Shown in pieces: positions 20,641 to 32,343 of a stretch of 64,000 nucleotides of DNA; position 1 is the stretch's first letter, and every line of letters begins with the position of its first letter. A model generated the notes under the pieces. That model saw nothing but the letters and a program-made list of their open reading frames with translations, did no database searches and was not told the origin of the DNA. The translations under genes and the position numbers were made by a program. The stretch comes from Ryuthela nishihirai. Taxonomy: Eukaryota; Arthropoda; Arachnida; Araneae; Heptathelidae. The stretch spans positions 45,877,095 to 45,941,094 of the forward strand of contig JAWZYU010000028.1 in NCBI GenBank assembly GCA_038380435.1, written 5' to 3'.

Positions 20641-23600
20641 CATGCCAATTTTGTGAGTTTCAAATCGATTTCCCATAAGGTCACTATGGTGTCGTAAGGC
20701 CAATTTTGAGAAGTCCATGTGATATCGTTTTCAGGTTACTTTTGTTATATCCCCATTGCATCATCATGCCAATTTTGTAAGGTCCCCATGGCTTTGCCAT
20801 AAGGTCACTATGGTGTCGTAAGGCCACTTTTGTGAGTTCCCCATGATATCGTTTTCAGATTACTTTTGTTACGTCCCCATTACATTGTCATGCCAATTTT
20901 GTGAGGTCCCCATGGTTTTGCCATAAGGTCACTATGGTGTCGCAAGACCACTTTGTGAGGTTCCCATGATATTGTTTTCAAGTTACTTTTGTTACGTCCT
21001 TATTACATTGTCATGCCAATTTTGTGACGTCCCCATGGCTTTGCCCTAAGGTCACTATGGTGTCGTAAGGCCAATTTTTTAAGGTCCCCATGATGTTGTT
21101 TCCAACTTACATTTGTTATTCCCCATTATATTGTCATGCCAATTTTTTGAGGTCCCCATGGATTTGCCATAAGGTCACTATGGTGTCATAAAGTCACTTT
21201 TGTGAGGTCCCGGTTATATCGTTTTCAGGTTACTTTTGTTACGTTCCCATTATATTGTCATGCCAATTTTGTGAGGTACCCTTGGCTTTGCCATAAAGTA
21301 ACTATGGTGTCGTAATGCCACATTTGTGTGGTCCCCGTGATATAGATTTCAGGTTACTTTTATTACTTCCCCATTACATTGTCATGCCAATTTTGTGAGG
21401 TCCCCTTGGCTTTGCCATAAGGTCAATATTGTGTCGTCAGGCCACTTTCGTGAGCTCCCCGTGATATCTTTTTCAGGTTACTTTTGTTACGTCCCCATTA
21501 CATCGTCATGCCAATTTTGTGAGTGCCCCATCGGTTTCCCATAAGGTCACTATGGTGTCGTAAGGCCACTTTGTGAGGTTCCCGTGATATCGTTTTCAGT
21601 TTACTTTTGTTTACGTCCCCATCACATAGTCATGCCAATTTTGTGAGGTCCCCATGGCTTTGCCATAAGATCACTATGGTGTCGTAAGGCCACTTTTTTG
21701 AGATCCCTCTGATGTGTTCGTAAGGCCACTTTTATGACATCGCCGTTACTTCGTCATGCCAATTTTGTGAGGTACCCTAGCTCTGCCATGAAGTCACTAT
21801 GGTGTCGTAAGGACACTTTTTTTTGGTCCCCGTGATGTAGATTTCAGGTTACTTTGGTTACTTCCCCATTACATTGTGATGCAAATTTTGTGAGGTCCCC
21901 ATGTCTTTGCCATAAGGTCACTATGCTGTCGTAAGGCCACATTTGTGAGGTCCCCGTGATGTCTTCGTAAGGTAATATTTATCACTTCCCCATTAGGTTG
22001 TCATGTCAATTTTGTGACGTCCCCATGGTTTTGCCATAAGGTCACTATGGTGTCGTAAGGCAACTTTTGTGAGGTCACCATGATGTCTTCGTAAGGTCAA
22101 TTTAACGAAGTCCCCATGTCATGCCAATTTTGTGACATCCACATGGATTTGCCATAAAGTCACTATGGAGGCATAAGGCCACTTTTGTGAGCTCCCCATG
22201 ATATCGTTTTCAGGTTACTTTTGTTACGTCCCCATTACATGGTCATGCCAATTTTGTGAGGTCCCATGGCTTTGCCATAAAGTCACTATGGTGTCGTAAG
22301 GCAACTTTTTTGGAGTCCCCATGATATCTTCGTAAGGCCACTTTAATGATGTCCTTATTACATTGTCATGCCAATTTTCTGTGGTCCACATGGATTTGCC
22401 ATAAGGTCACTATGGTGTCGTAAGGGAAATTTTGTGAGGTTCCCGTGATATTGGTTTCAAATTACTTTTGTTACGTCCCCTTTACATTTTCATGCCAATT
22501 TCATGAGGTCCCCATGGCTTTGCCATATGGTCACTATGGTGTCCTAAGGCCACATTTGTGAGGTCCCCGTGATGTCTTCGTAAGGCCACTTTTATCACGT
22601 ACCCATTACATTGTCATGCAAATTTTTTGACGTCCCCATGGCTTTGCCATCAGGTCACTATGCTGTCGTAAGGCAATTTTTGACAGGTCATCATGATGTC
22701 TTCGTAAGGCCACTTTAATGACGTCCCCATGATATTGTCATGCCAATTTTGTGCGGTCCACATGGATTTGCCATAAGGTCAGTATGGTGTTGCAAGGCCA
22801 CTTTTGTGAGGTCCCCTTGATATCGTTTTTACGTTACTTTGGTTACGTCCCCATTACATTGTCATGCCACTTTTGTGAGGTCCCCTTGGCTTTGCCAAAA
22901 GGTCACTATGGTGTCCAAAGGCAACATTTGTGAGCTCCCCATGATATCGTTTTCAGGATACTTTTGTTACATCCCCATTATATTGTGATGCAGTTTTGTG
23001 AGGTCCCCATGGCTTTGCCATTAGATCACTATTGTGTCGTCAGGCCACTTTTATGAAGTCACCGTGATATTGTTTTCAGGTTACTTTTGTTACGTCCCCA
23101 TTACATTGTTATGCCAATTTTCTGAGTCCCATGGGTTTGCCATAAGGTCACTATGGTGTCAAAAGGCCACTTTTGTGAGGTCCCCGTGATATCGTTTTCA
23201 GATTAGTCTTGTTACGTCCCCATTATATTGTCATGCAAATTTTGTCAGGTCCCCATGGCTCTGCCATTAGGTCACTTTGGTGTCGTAAGGCTACTTTTGT
23301 GAGGTCCCCGTGATATTGTTTTCAGGTTACTTTTTTTACGTTTCCATTACATTCTCATGTCAATTTTGTGAGATCCTCATGGCTTTCCCATAAGGTCACT
23401 ATGGTGACGTAAGGCAACATTTGTGAGGTCCCTGTGATATCATTTTCAGGTTACTTTTGTTACGTCCCCATTATATTGTCATGCCACATTTGTGAGGTCC
23501 CCATGGCTTAGCCATAAGGTCACTATGGTGTCATAAGGCCACTCTTGTGAGGTCCCCGTGATGTCTTCGTCAGGCCACTTTTATCACGTTCCCTTTGACA

Positions 23601-26600
23601 TTGTCATGCAACTTTGTTGAGGTCCCCATGGCTTTGCTGTATGGTCACTATGGTGTAGTAAGACCACTTTTGTGTGGACCCCGTGATGTCGTTTTCAGGT
23701 TACTTTTGTTACTTCCCCATTACATTGTCATGCCAATTTTGTGAGGTCCCCATGGATTTGCCATAAGGTCACTATGGTGTCGTAAGGCCACATTTGAGAG
23801 GTCCCCGTGATATTGTTTTCAGGTTACTTTCGTTACGTCCATATTACATTTTCATGCCACTATTGTGAGGTCCATTTGGCTTTGCCAAAAGGTCACTATG
23901 ATGTCGTAAGGCAACTTTTGTGAGGTCCCGTGATATCGATTTCAGGTTACTTTTGTTACGTCCCCATTACATTGTCATGCCAAATTTGTGTGGTCCCCTT
24001 GGCTTTTCCATAAGGTCACTGTGGTGTCGTAAGGCCACTTTTGTGAGATCCCCATGATGTCTTCTTAAAATCACGTTTATCACGTCTGCATTACATTGTC
24101 ATGCCAATTTTGTGAGGTCCCCATTGCTTTCCCATAAGGTCACTATGGTGTCGTAAGGCCACTTTTGTGAGGTCCCCGTGATATCGATTTCAGATTACTT
24201 TTGTTACGTCCCCATTACATTTTCATGCCACTTTTGTGAGGTCACTTTGGCTTTGCCAAATGGTCACTATGGCGTCGTAAGGCCACTTTTGTGAGGTCCC
24301 TATGATGTTTTCCTAAGGCCACTTTAATGACATCCCCGTGACATTTTCATGCCAATTTTGTGAGGTCCCCATGACTTTACCATAAGGTCACTATGCTGTC
24401 GTAAGGCCACATTTGTGAGGTCCCCGTGATGTGTTGGTAAGGTCACTTTTATCACGTCCACATTACATTGTCATGCCAATTTTGTGACGTCCCCATGGCT
24501 TTGCCAAAAGATCACTATGGTGTCGTAAGGCCACTTTTTTGAGGTGCCCCTGATGTCTTCGTAAGGCCACTTTTATGACATCGCCATTACATCATCATGC
24601 AAATTTTGTGAGGTACCCTTGGCTCTGCCATAGAATCACTATGGTGTCTTAAGGCCACATTTGTGTGGTCCCCGTGAAAAAGATTTCAGGTTACATTTGT
24701 AACTTCCTCATTACATTGTAATGCCAATTTTGTGAGTTCCCCATGGCTTTGCCATAAGGTCACTATGCTGTCGTAAGGCCACATTTGTGAGGTCCCCGTG
24801 ATGTCTTCGTAAGGTCACTTTTATCACGTCCCCATTACATTGTCATCCAATTTTTTGACGTTCACATGGCTTTGCCATAAGGTCACTATGCTGTCGTAAG
24901 GCAACTTTTATGAGGTCACCGTGATGTCTTCGTAAGGCCACTTTAACGACGTCCCCATGTCATGCCAATTTTGTGACATCCACATGGATTTGCCGTAAAG
25001 TCTCTATGGTGTCATAAGGCCACTTTTGTGAGCTCCCCATGATATCGTTTTCAGATTACTCTTGTTACGTCCCCATTACATTGTCATGCCAATTTTGTGA
25101 GGTCCCATGGCTTTGCCATAAGTCACTATGGTGTCGTAAGGCAACTTTTTTGGGGTCCGCATGATGTCTTCGTAAGGCCACTTTAATGATGTCCTTATTA
25201 CATTGTCATGCCAATTTTCTGAGTTCCACATGGATTTGCCATAAGGTCACTATGGTGTCGTAAGGCAACTTTTGTGGGGTTCCCGTGATATTGTTTTGAG
25301 ATTACTTTTGGTACGTCCCCTTTACATTGTCATGCCAATTTTGTGAGGTCCCCATGGCTTTGCCATAAGGTCACTATGGTGTCGTAAGGCCAATTTTGTG
25401 AGGTCCCCTTGATATCGTTTTCAGGTTACTTTTGTTACGTTCCCATTACATTGTCATGCCAATTGGGTGAGGTCCCCATGGCTTTGCCATAAGGTCACTA
25501 TGCTGTCGTAAGGCCAGATTTGTGAGGTCCCTGTGATGTCTTCGTAAGGCCACTTTTATCACCTACCCATTGCATTGTCATGCAAATCTTGTGACGTCCC
25601 AATGGCTTTGCCATCTGGACACTATGGTGTCGTAAGGCAATTTTTGAGATGTCATCATGTTGTCTTCGTAAGGCCACTTTAATGACGTCCCCATGATATT
25701 GTCATGCCAATTTTGTGAGGTTCACCTGGATTTGCCATAAGGTCAGTATGGTGTTGTAAGGTCACTTTTGTGAGGTCCCCTTGATATCGTTTTTAGGTTA
25801 CTTTGGTTACGTTCCCATTACATTGTCATGCCACTTTTGTGAAGTCCCCTTGGCTTTGCCAAAAGGTCATTATGGTGTCGAAAGGTAACATTTGTGAGGT
25901 CCCCATGATATCGTTTTCAGGATACTTCTGCTACATCCCCATTACATTGTCATGCCAATTTTCTGAGGTCCCCTTGGCTTTGCCATAAGGTCACTATGGT
26001 GTCGTAAGGCCACTTTTCTGAGGTCCCCGTGATATCGTTTTCAGGTTTTTTGTTACGTCCCCATTACATTGTCATGCCAAATTTGTGAGGTCCCCATTGC
26101 TTTGCCATAAAGTCACTATGGTGTCATATGGCCACATTTGTAATGTCCCCGTGATATCGTTTTCAGGTTACTTTTGTTACTTCCCCATTACATTGTCATA
26201 CCAATTTTGTGAGGTCCCCATGGATTTGCCATAAGGTCACTATGGGTCGTAAGGCCACTTTTGTGAGGTCCCCGTGATTTCTTCGTAAGGTCACTTTTAT
26301 CACGTTCACATTACATTGTCATGCCAATTTTGTGAGGTCCCCTTGGCTTTGCCATAAAGTCACTATTGTGTCATAAGGCCACTTTTGTGCGATTCCCGTG
26401 ATATCGTTTTTAGGTTACTTTTGTTACTTCCCCATTACATTGTCATGCGAATTTTGTGAGGTCCCCCTGGATTTGCCATAAAGTCACTATGGTGTCATAA
26501 GGCCACTATTGTGAGGTTCCCATGATATCGTTTTCAGGTTACTTTTGTGACATCCCCGTGACATTGTCCCTATTACATACGTCCCTATTACATTGTCATG

Positions 26601-28842
26601 CCAATTTTGTGAGGTGCCCATGGCTTTGCCATAAGGTCACTATGGTGTCATAAGGCCACTTTTGTGAGGTCCCCGTGATGTCTTCGTCAGGCCACTTTTA
26701 TCACGTTCCCTTTGACATTGTCATGCAACTTTGTTGAGGTCCCCATGGCTTTGCTGTATGGTCACTATGGTGTAGTAAGACCACTTTTGTGTGGACTCCG
26801 TGATGTCGTTTTCAGGTTACTTTTGTTACTTCCCCATTACATTGTCATGCCAATTTCGTGAGGTCCACATGGATTTGCCATAAGGCCACTATGGTGTCGT
26901 AAGGCCACTTCTGTGAGGTCCCCGTGATATCGTTTTCAGGTTACTTTTGTTACGTCCCCATTACATTTTCATGCCAATTTTGCGAGGTCCACATGGCTTT
27001 GACATAAGGTTACTATGCTGTCGTAAGGCCACTTTTGTGAGGTCCCCGTGAGTCTTCTTCAGGCCACTTTTATCACGTTCCCATTACATTGTTATGCAAA
27101 TTTTGTGACGTACCCATGACTTTGCCATATTGTCACTATGGTGTCGTAAGGCAACTTTTGTGAGGTCCTCATGATGTATTCAAAAGGCAACTTTAATGAT
27201 GTCCCCGTGATATTGTCGTGCCAATTTTCTGAGGTCCACGTGGATTTGCCATAATGTCACTATGGTGTCTTAAGGCAACTTTTGTGAGGTCCCCGTGATA
27301 TGCTTTTCAGATTACTTTTGTTAAGTCCCCATTATATTGTCATGCCTATTTTGTGAGGTTCCCATGGCTTTGCCATAAGGTCACTATGGTGTTGTAAGAC
27401 CACTTTTGTGATGTTTCCGTGAAGCTTTTGTAAGGCCACATTTATCATGTCCCCATTACATTGTACTGCCAATTTTGTGAGGTCCACATGGCTTTGCCAT
27501 AAAGTCACTATGGTGTCGTAAGACCAATTTTCTGAGGTCCCAGTAATATCGTTTTCAAGAAGGTCACTATGGTGTCGTAAGGCCACTTTTGTGAGGTCCC
27601 CGTGACTCGTTTTCAGGTTACTTTTGTGAGGTCCCCGTGACATTGTCATGCCAATTTTGTGAGGTCCCCATGGCTTTGCCATAATGTCATTATAGTGTCG
27701 TAAGGCCACTTTTATGAAAACCCAGTGATATTGTCATGACAATTTTGTGAGCTCCCCATGGCTTTGCCATAAGTTCACTAAGGTGTTTTAAGGCCACTTT
27801 TGTGGGTCCTCATGATGTCTTCGTAAGGCCACTTTAATGACGGCCCCATTACATTGTTATGCTAATTTTGTGAGGTCCACATGGATTTGCCATAAGGTCA
27901 CTATGCCGTAAGGTTTCATAAGTCCACTTTTGCGAGGTCCCCATGATATCGTTTTGATAACTTTTGTTACATCCCCATTATATTGTCATGCCAATTTTCT
28001 GAGGTCCCATGGCTTTGCCATAAAGTCACTATGGTGTCGTAAGGCAACTTTTGTGAGGTCCCCATGATGTATTCGTAAAGCCACTTTAATGACGTCCCCA
28101 TGACATTGTCGTGACAATTTTTTGAGTTCCAGAATGATTTGCCATGAGGTCACTATGGTGTCGTAAGGCGACTTTTGTGAGGACCCGTGATATCGTTTTC
28201 AGGTTAATTTTGTTGCGTCCCCAATACATCGTCGTGCCAATTTTGTGTGGTCCCCTTGGCTTTGCCGAAACGTCATTATGGTGTCATAAAACAACTATTG
28301 TGAGGTCTCCATGATGTCTTCGTAAGACGACTTCAATGACATCCTTATTACATTGTCATGCCAATTTTCTGAGTTCCACATGGATTTGCCATAGAGTCAC
28401 TATGGTGTCGTAAGGCAACTTTTGTGAAGTCCCGTCATACCGTTTTCAGGTTACTTTTGTTATGTCCCCATTACATTGTCATGCAAATATTCTGAGGTCC
28501 CCTTGGCTTTGCCAAACGTCACTATGGTGTCGTAAGGCCACTATTGTGAGGTCCCTAAGATGTCTTCTTAAGGCCAATTTAATGACATCCCCGTGACATT
28601 TTCATGCCAATTTTGTGAGGTCCACATGGATTTGCCATAAGGTCACTATGGTGTCGTAAGGCAACATTTGTGAGGTCCCCGTGATGTCGTTTTCAGGTTA
28701 CTTTTGTTCATCATCATCATCCTCAAGCAGCCATGGGCTACGGAGGTCCAACCAGACCACGCAGTTTAATTCTCCAAGCATATCTGTCCTGAGCTACATC
28801 TGCTGCATCTGGCCACTGCACACCAATTCCAACAAGGTCCCG

Positions 28843-30996
28843 TTAGACATTGTCTGCCCACCGCATCCTAGGTCTCCCCCTCCTTCTGAGGCCTCTAGGC
28901 ACACTGTTCATAACCCTATTCGCCAATCTATAATTATCCATACGGGCAACATGGCCAAACCAGCGGAGTCTCTCTCTGCACAATATGCTGCTTAAAGGAG
29001 GTTGCAAACTCCTTTGCCTAACCTCATCATTAGTTACAAAGTTAAACCACCGAATACCCAAGATACTGCGTAAGCATCTAGAATCAAAAGCATCTAGTTT
29101 CCTGTTATCTTGTTTACACAGCGTCCAAGTTTCACTACCATAACTAACCCTAGAAAGAACCAAACTATTATACAGTCTAATTTTAGTCTTTAGGTGTATA
29201 CGCCTATTTCTCCACAATCTCCATAGATTCTGAAAAGTCCCGGCAGCAATACCTATTCGTCTGTTAATCTCATGCCGCACATCACCAGTATCAGTTACAT
29301 AGCTCCCAAGGTAATTAAATTGTGACACCTGCTCAAGACTGCAACCATTCAGATTAACTGAATCACAACCTGCCTGACCAATTTTCATCACTTTAGTTTT
29401 CTCTCTGTTTATAACCAAACCTACTCTACTACCAGTCTCATCAACAGCTCGAATGAAAGAGTTCATCTCATCAACATAATTTGCCAAAAGGGCTAAATCA
29501 TCAGCATAATCTAAATCAGAAATTTTCGTATCTCCAGCCCATTTAAGGCCAAAATCTTTTCCTCGAAGCGAATTTCGCATAACATAATCAATAACCAAAC
29601 TAAAGAGAAAAGGAGACAAAATGCACCCTTGTCGAACACCAGACGTAATGCTAAACCAATTGCTACAAGACTTACCAACTCTCACACATGACTCAGTGTT
29701 ATTATAGAGAGCTTTCATTATGTTAACTAACTTGTCTGGTATACCATATGTTCTCACAATCAACCACAAATTATGACGATCAACAGAGTCGAAAGCCTTT
29801 TTGAAATCAACAAAGCTAGCAACCAAAGGTTTCTGAAACTCTAAACATTTCTCAAGAATCTGCCTAAGTGAAAATATCTGATCTACACATCCCCTACCAT
29901 TTCTGAATCCACATTGCTCATCACGCAATTGCATGTCAACCAGATTCTTAATTCTATTAAGCACAATCATGGAAAGAACTTTACCTGGAACAGAGAGTAA
30001 GCTGATACCCCTATAGTTATCACAAGAACTGCGATCACCTTTTTTGAAAATAGGGATAATAATAGCTCTGGTAAAATCTTTAGGAACCATGCCTTTATCA
30101 TAAAAGTTATTCAAAATTTCAGTCATCCAAGTGGTAACCAAAACATTCCCAGCTCTGAGCATTTCTGTAGTAATTTCATCTACCCCTGGGGATTTATGAA
30201 GTTTAAGTTTAGAGATAGCCAAACTAACTTCAGATTGTGTTATAGGGCCAACATTAAAGCTGCCAATGCATCTATCATTATTACAAACAATGGGAGTAGA
30301 ACTAACCACATTGTTTAGAACATCATTGAAATGCTCAGCCCACCTAGCCATGACAGAATTCTCACCTTCTATAACCTTACCTTGTTTATCCTTCAATCCC
30401 TGTATGCCTGTCCGTTTTCTACCACATAAAACATTAACTATCTGGTACAGCTCTCTGCTGTTGTGCTGTCTAACTGCTTCTTTAGCTTTGTCAGCCAAGC
30501 TATCAAGCCAAAGATTTTTATCAGTAGCTAAGTGATCCTTTACACGTTTATTAAGCTCTCTGTAATCTTTTCTATTAGGACTAGTAGGGTACTGATTAAG
30601 GACATTCCTGCAGTTCCTTCTTTCTGAAATAAGCTCAATTGCCTTATCACTTAAATAATTATGCCTCCTCTGCTCCTTTTTTCCTAAAAGATTACTGTTA
30701 GTTTCCAAAAAAGCATGTTTAAAATGGAACCATTCTTCCTCCACTTCAGTATTAAGCAAACCATGACTGTCATAATGACTAAGTAACCTATCATGGTAAG
30801 CTTTGGCTATAACTGGGTCTTTTAGAGCATCAGTATTAAAAGCAACTTTTTTAACCCTAGCACAACACTTTTTAAGTTTAAGTTGCAAGACACTTTTAAC
30901 AAGGTAATGGTCAGATCCAATTTCAGCTCCCCTATATGCCCTGGTATTTCTAACAGAACTAGCCCATTTGCTGTTAATTAATATATAATCAATCAT
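28843..30996 (-). CDS. reverse transcriptase part of the LINE (open 717-codon segment)
   Basis: This is the longest uninterrupted reading frame in the window and the central/C-terminal part of the broken LINE ORF. Residues 1-30 are the end of the endonuclease domain (DYILINSKW and GSDH, the catalytic Asp-His pair). A linker leads to the reverse transcriptase: IIPIFKKGD (about 313-321), NYRGISLL (327-334), FVDFKKAFD (395-403, first catalytic Asp), SGVRQGC (452-458), YADD (497-500, catalytic pair), REKTKVMK (about 531-538) and YLGSYV (562-567). The C-terminus has the basic RRRGRPRMRW (704-713) typical of LINE proteins. No RNase H domain is seen. The ATG at 30996 is internal and not the true start. 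Confidence 0.88.
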   Translation of the reverse strand: MIDYILINSKWASSVRNTRAYRGAEIGSDHYLVKSVLQLKLKKCCARVKKVAFNTDALKDPVIAKAYHDRLLSHYDSHGLLNTEVEEEWFHFKHAFLETNSNLLGKKEQRRHNYLSDKAIELISERRNCRNVLNQYPTSPNRKDYRELNKRVKDHLATDKNLWLDSLADKAKEAVRQHNSRELYQIVNVLCGRKRTGIQGLKDKQGKVIEGENSVMARWAEHFNDVLNNVVSSTPIVCNNDRCIGSFNVGPITQSEVSLAISKLKLHKSPGVDEITTEMLRAGNVLVTTWMTEILNNFYDKGMVPKDFTRAIIIPIFKKGDRSSCDNYRGISLLSVPGKVLSMIVLNRIKNLVDMQLRDEQCGFRNGRGCVDQIFSLRQILEKCLEFQKPLVASFVDFKKAFDSVDRHNLWLIVRTYGIPDKLVNIMKALYNNTESCVRVGKSCSNWFSITSGVRQGCILSPFLFSLVIDYVMRNSLRGKDFGLKWAGDTKISDLDYADDLALLANYVDEMNSFIRAVDETGSRVGLVINREKTKVMKIGQAGCDSVNLNGCSLEQVSQFNYLGSYVTDTGDVRHEINRRIGIAAGTFQNLWRLWRNRRIHLKTKIRLYNSLVLSRVSYGSETWTLCKQDNRKLDAFDSRCLRSILGIRWFNFVTNDEVRQRSLQPPLSSILCRERLRWFGHVARMDNYRLANRVMNSVPRGLRRRGRPRMRWADNV

Positions 30997-31158
30997 ATTC
31001 CTATGCAGCCCATCAGGTGAAACCCATGTGTATTTATGTATGTCGCGGTGTTTGTAATATGTGTTAGTTATTCTGAAACCATTGAGTTTACTTACCTGTA
31101 GGAGACGTTGCCCATTGCCATTGCAGCTACCAATAGCAAAAGGGCCTATTACTCCTCC

Positions 31159-31707
31159 TCAAAGGTCAGAGTCGGTACCAACTTTGGCATTGAAGTCACC
31201 AAGAACAAGGGTAATATCTCCTTTCTTGACAGAATTCAAAATATCCTGAAGTTGTCCGTAAAACCTATCCTTCTGATCCTCATCAGAATCCTCAGTGGGG
31301 GCATAACAGCAGATAATATTCAAGTCTTTAATGCTTGTCTGAAATTTTGCTGTAAGAAACCTTTCATTAATGCACTCATATCCTAGAAGAGCATCACTAG
31401 CATGTCTGCTGAGCAGCAGACCCACGCCTTGGTGATGCTTTCCATCCACCCTCCCTGTAAAGAGAAATTTAAAGTTATTTTTAAGTATCTCACCTTTACC
31501 TGTCCATCTGGTCTCTTGCAAGCCTAGAATATCTAGGTTATAGCGCTGGAATTCCTGCATGAGGACATCAAGAGAATAATCTCTATATAATGTCCTCACG
31601 TTCCACGTTCCTGCAGAGAGAAAATGATTAGTAGGATTTTTAAAGAAATTAGGTTTATTGAGATTGGTAGGGCCAACAATATCAAACAGCCCCCTGATCG
31701 CAGGCAT
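31159..31707 (-). pseudogene. apurinic-type endonuclease part of the LINE
   Basis: From the first ATG the frame gives 182 residues before a TGA. Motifs of the APE-like endonuclease/exonuclease/phosphatase fold are present in order: GTWNVRTL (33-40, metal-binding Asn), LQETRW (63-68, catalytic Glu), CCYAPTEDSDED (133-144) and LVLGDFN (167-173). The final Asp-His motif lies beyond the stop in the same frame (GSDH near 30910). The TGA could derive from CGA by CpG decay. The family's role is to nick target DNA to prime reverse transcription. Confidence 0.85.
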
Positions 31708-32343
31708 GGGGCAAAGACCCGTTCCTCCTCCGCTAAAGGCTGAAGTCACCGATGCTGGTAGGAACTTCAGGCACCACCTTTTCAAGTGGACTTTTTCAAG
31801 AGCCACATGGCCTGCCTTAGACGCATTACTCCAGTTTAGGCTTGACGATGCCCAACTAGCAAAGTAAGGTTCAGGTACCTGCGATGGCCTCTGATTAGGA
31901 TTATCCACCAGCTGATATAAGGTATCCCATGCCTCTGTTCACTTAGAGCTGGCAACCCAGAAGCAAACAGAAAACACAGCGGCAGACTCTCCCTCAACAG
32001 AGGCCCACCAGTGCAGCAAGCCCAGGATCCATAATCAAACTCAAATCCATAAACAAGTCCAGTCTGGTAGGTATAAATGGTCAGCACCAGGACCCTGTGA
32101 AGTTGACCACTCCTCAGCAGGGTTGAAAAAAAAGAAAAAAAGTGGCCATAGATGACCAGATCAGCAGGCCATACTGAACTGGCAGCCCTCCCCTTCCGTT
32201 CCCTTCCAAAAGAGAATATCTCTTTTGAAAGGTACTAACGGCCTGCACCACAAGAAGGCGGGGTCGGACATTAGGTGCTAGACCTGGCCGGTTCTGTGCA
32301 TCACCACTAGGGATTGGTACACAGCTCTCCTTCCAGTTTACAC
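31708..32343 (-). other. 5' leader of the LINE
   Basis: Non-satellite sequence upstream of the ORF, containing a T-rich run on the minus strand (about 32128-32142) and an inverted repeat, AAAAGAGAATATCTCTTTT at about 32207-32225. An 83-codon frame (31836-32087) starts with GTG and has no recognisable domain. The junction with satellite at about 32344 marks the element's 5' boundary. Confidence 0.6.

Larger units (their letters stand above)
14056..28708. repeat. 124-bp satellite array, left part
   Basis: About 118 units of a 124-bp repeat. One unit has four parts: A (36 bp, CCACTTTTGTGAGG...GATATCGTTTTCAGG), B (33 bp, TTACTTTTGTTACG...CATTGTCATG), C (36 bp, CCAATTTTGTGAGG...CTTTGCCATAAGG) and D (19 bp, TCACTATGGTGTCGTAAGG). 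Alternative A and B forms (GATGTCTTCGTAAGG; CCACTTTTATCACG) alternate with these. All parts resemble the 36-bp monomer. Units vary by substitutions and by loss or gain of whole parts. No genes. Confidence 0.92.
28738..31707 (-). pseudogene. LINE endonuclease-reverse transcriptase ORF with two nonsense codons
   Basis: One reading frame runs 990 codons from the first in-frame ATG (31705-31707) to a TAG at 28738-28740, with no frameshift. It is interrupted by TGA at 31159-31161 and TAA at 28843-28845. A longer upstream extension to 31908 would begin with GTG, which is not a plausible eukaryotic start, so I prefer 31707. The last about 34 codons past the TAA still read sensibly (AQDRYAWR), showing that the second stop is secondary. 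The protein would nick target DNA and copy the LINE RNA at the nick. Confidence 0.8.
28709..32343 (-). mobile_element. near full-length LINE (non-LTR retrotransposon) inserted in the satellite
   Basis: A 3.6-kb element reads on the minus strand: a 5' leader (about 32343 down to 31708), one long endonuclease-reverse transcriptase frame, and a very short 3' tail ending in GATGATGATGATGAA next to satellite. The left flank stops at TTACTTTTGTT and the right flank resumes at TTACGTCCCC, so the insertion splits a B part of the 124-bp unit with at most 2-4 bp duplicated. Size, single-ORF content and microsatellite-like tail suit RTE-like LINEs, but I cannot fix the clade. Two in-frame stops make this copy inactive as read. 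Confidence 0.88.

Noticed and set aside
14056..28708. CRISPR array or phage-type repeat system
   Set aside because: The repeats are contiguous without unique spacers, each unit is diverged, and the surrounding elements are eukaryotic.
28681..28995. Plus-strand 104-codon frame with a Ser run
   Set aside because: It spans the satellite/LINE junction antisense to the LINE; the Ser run is the complement of the LINE's GAT-repeat tail.
30266..30535. Plus-strand 89-codon frame
   Set aside because: It is antisense to the reverse transcriptase linker region and has no domain of its own.
31708..31908. N-terminal extension of the LINE ORF to 31908
   Set aside because: The extension would also need a GTG start; the first in-frame ATG is at 31705-31707, just upstream of the endonuclease domain.
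31836..32087. 83-codon minus-strand frame upstream of the LINE ORF
   Set aside because: It begins with GTG, has no recognisable domain and lies in the LINE leader.
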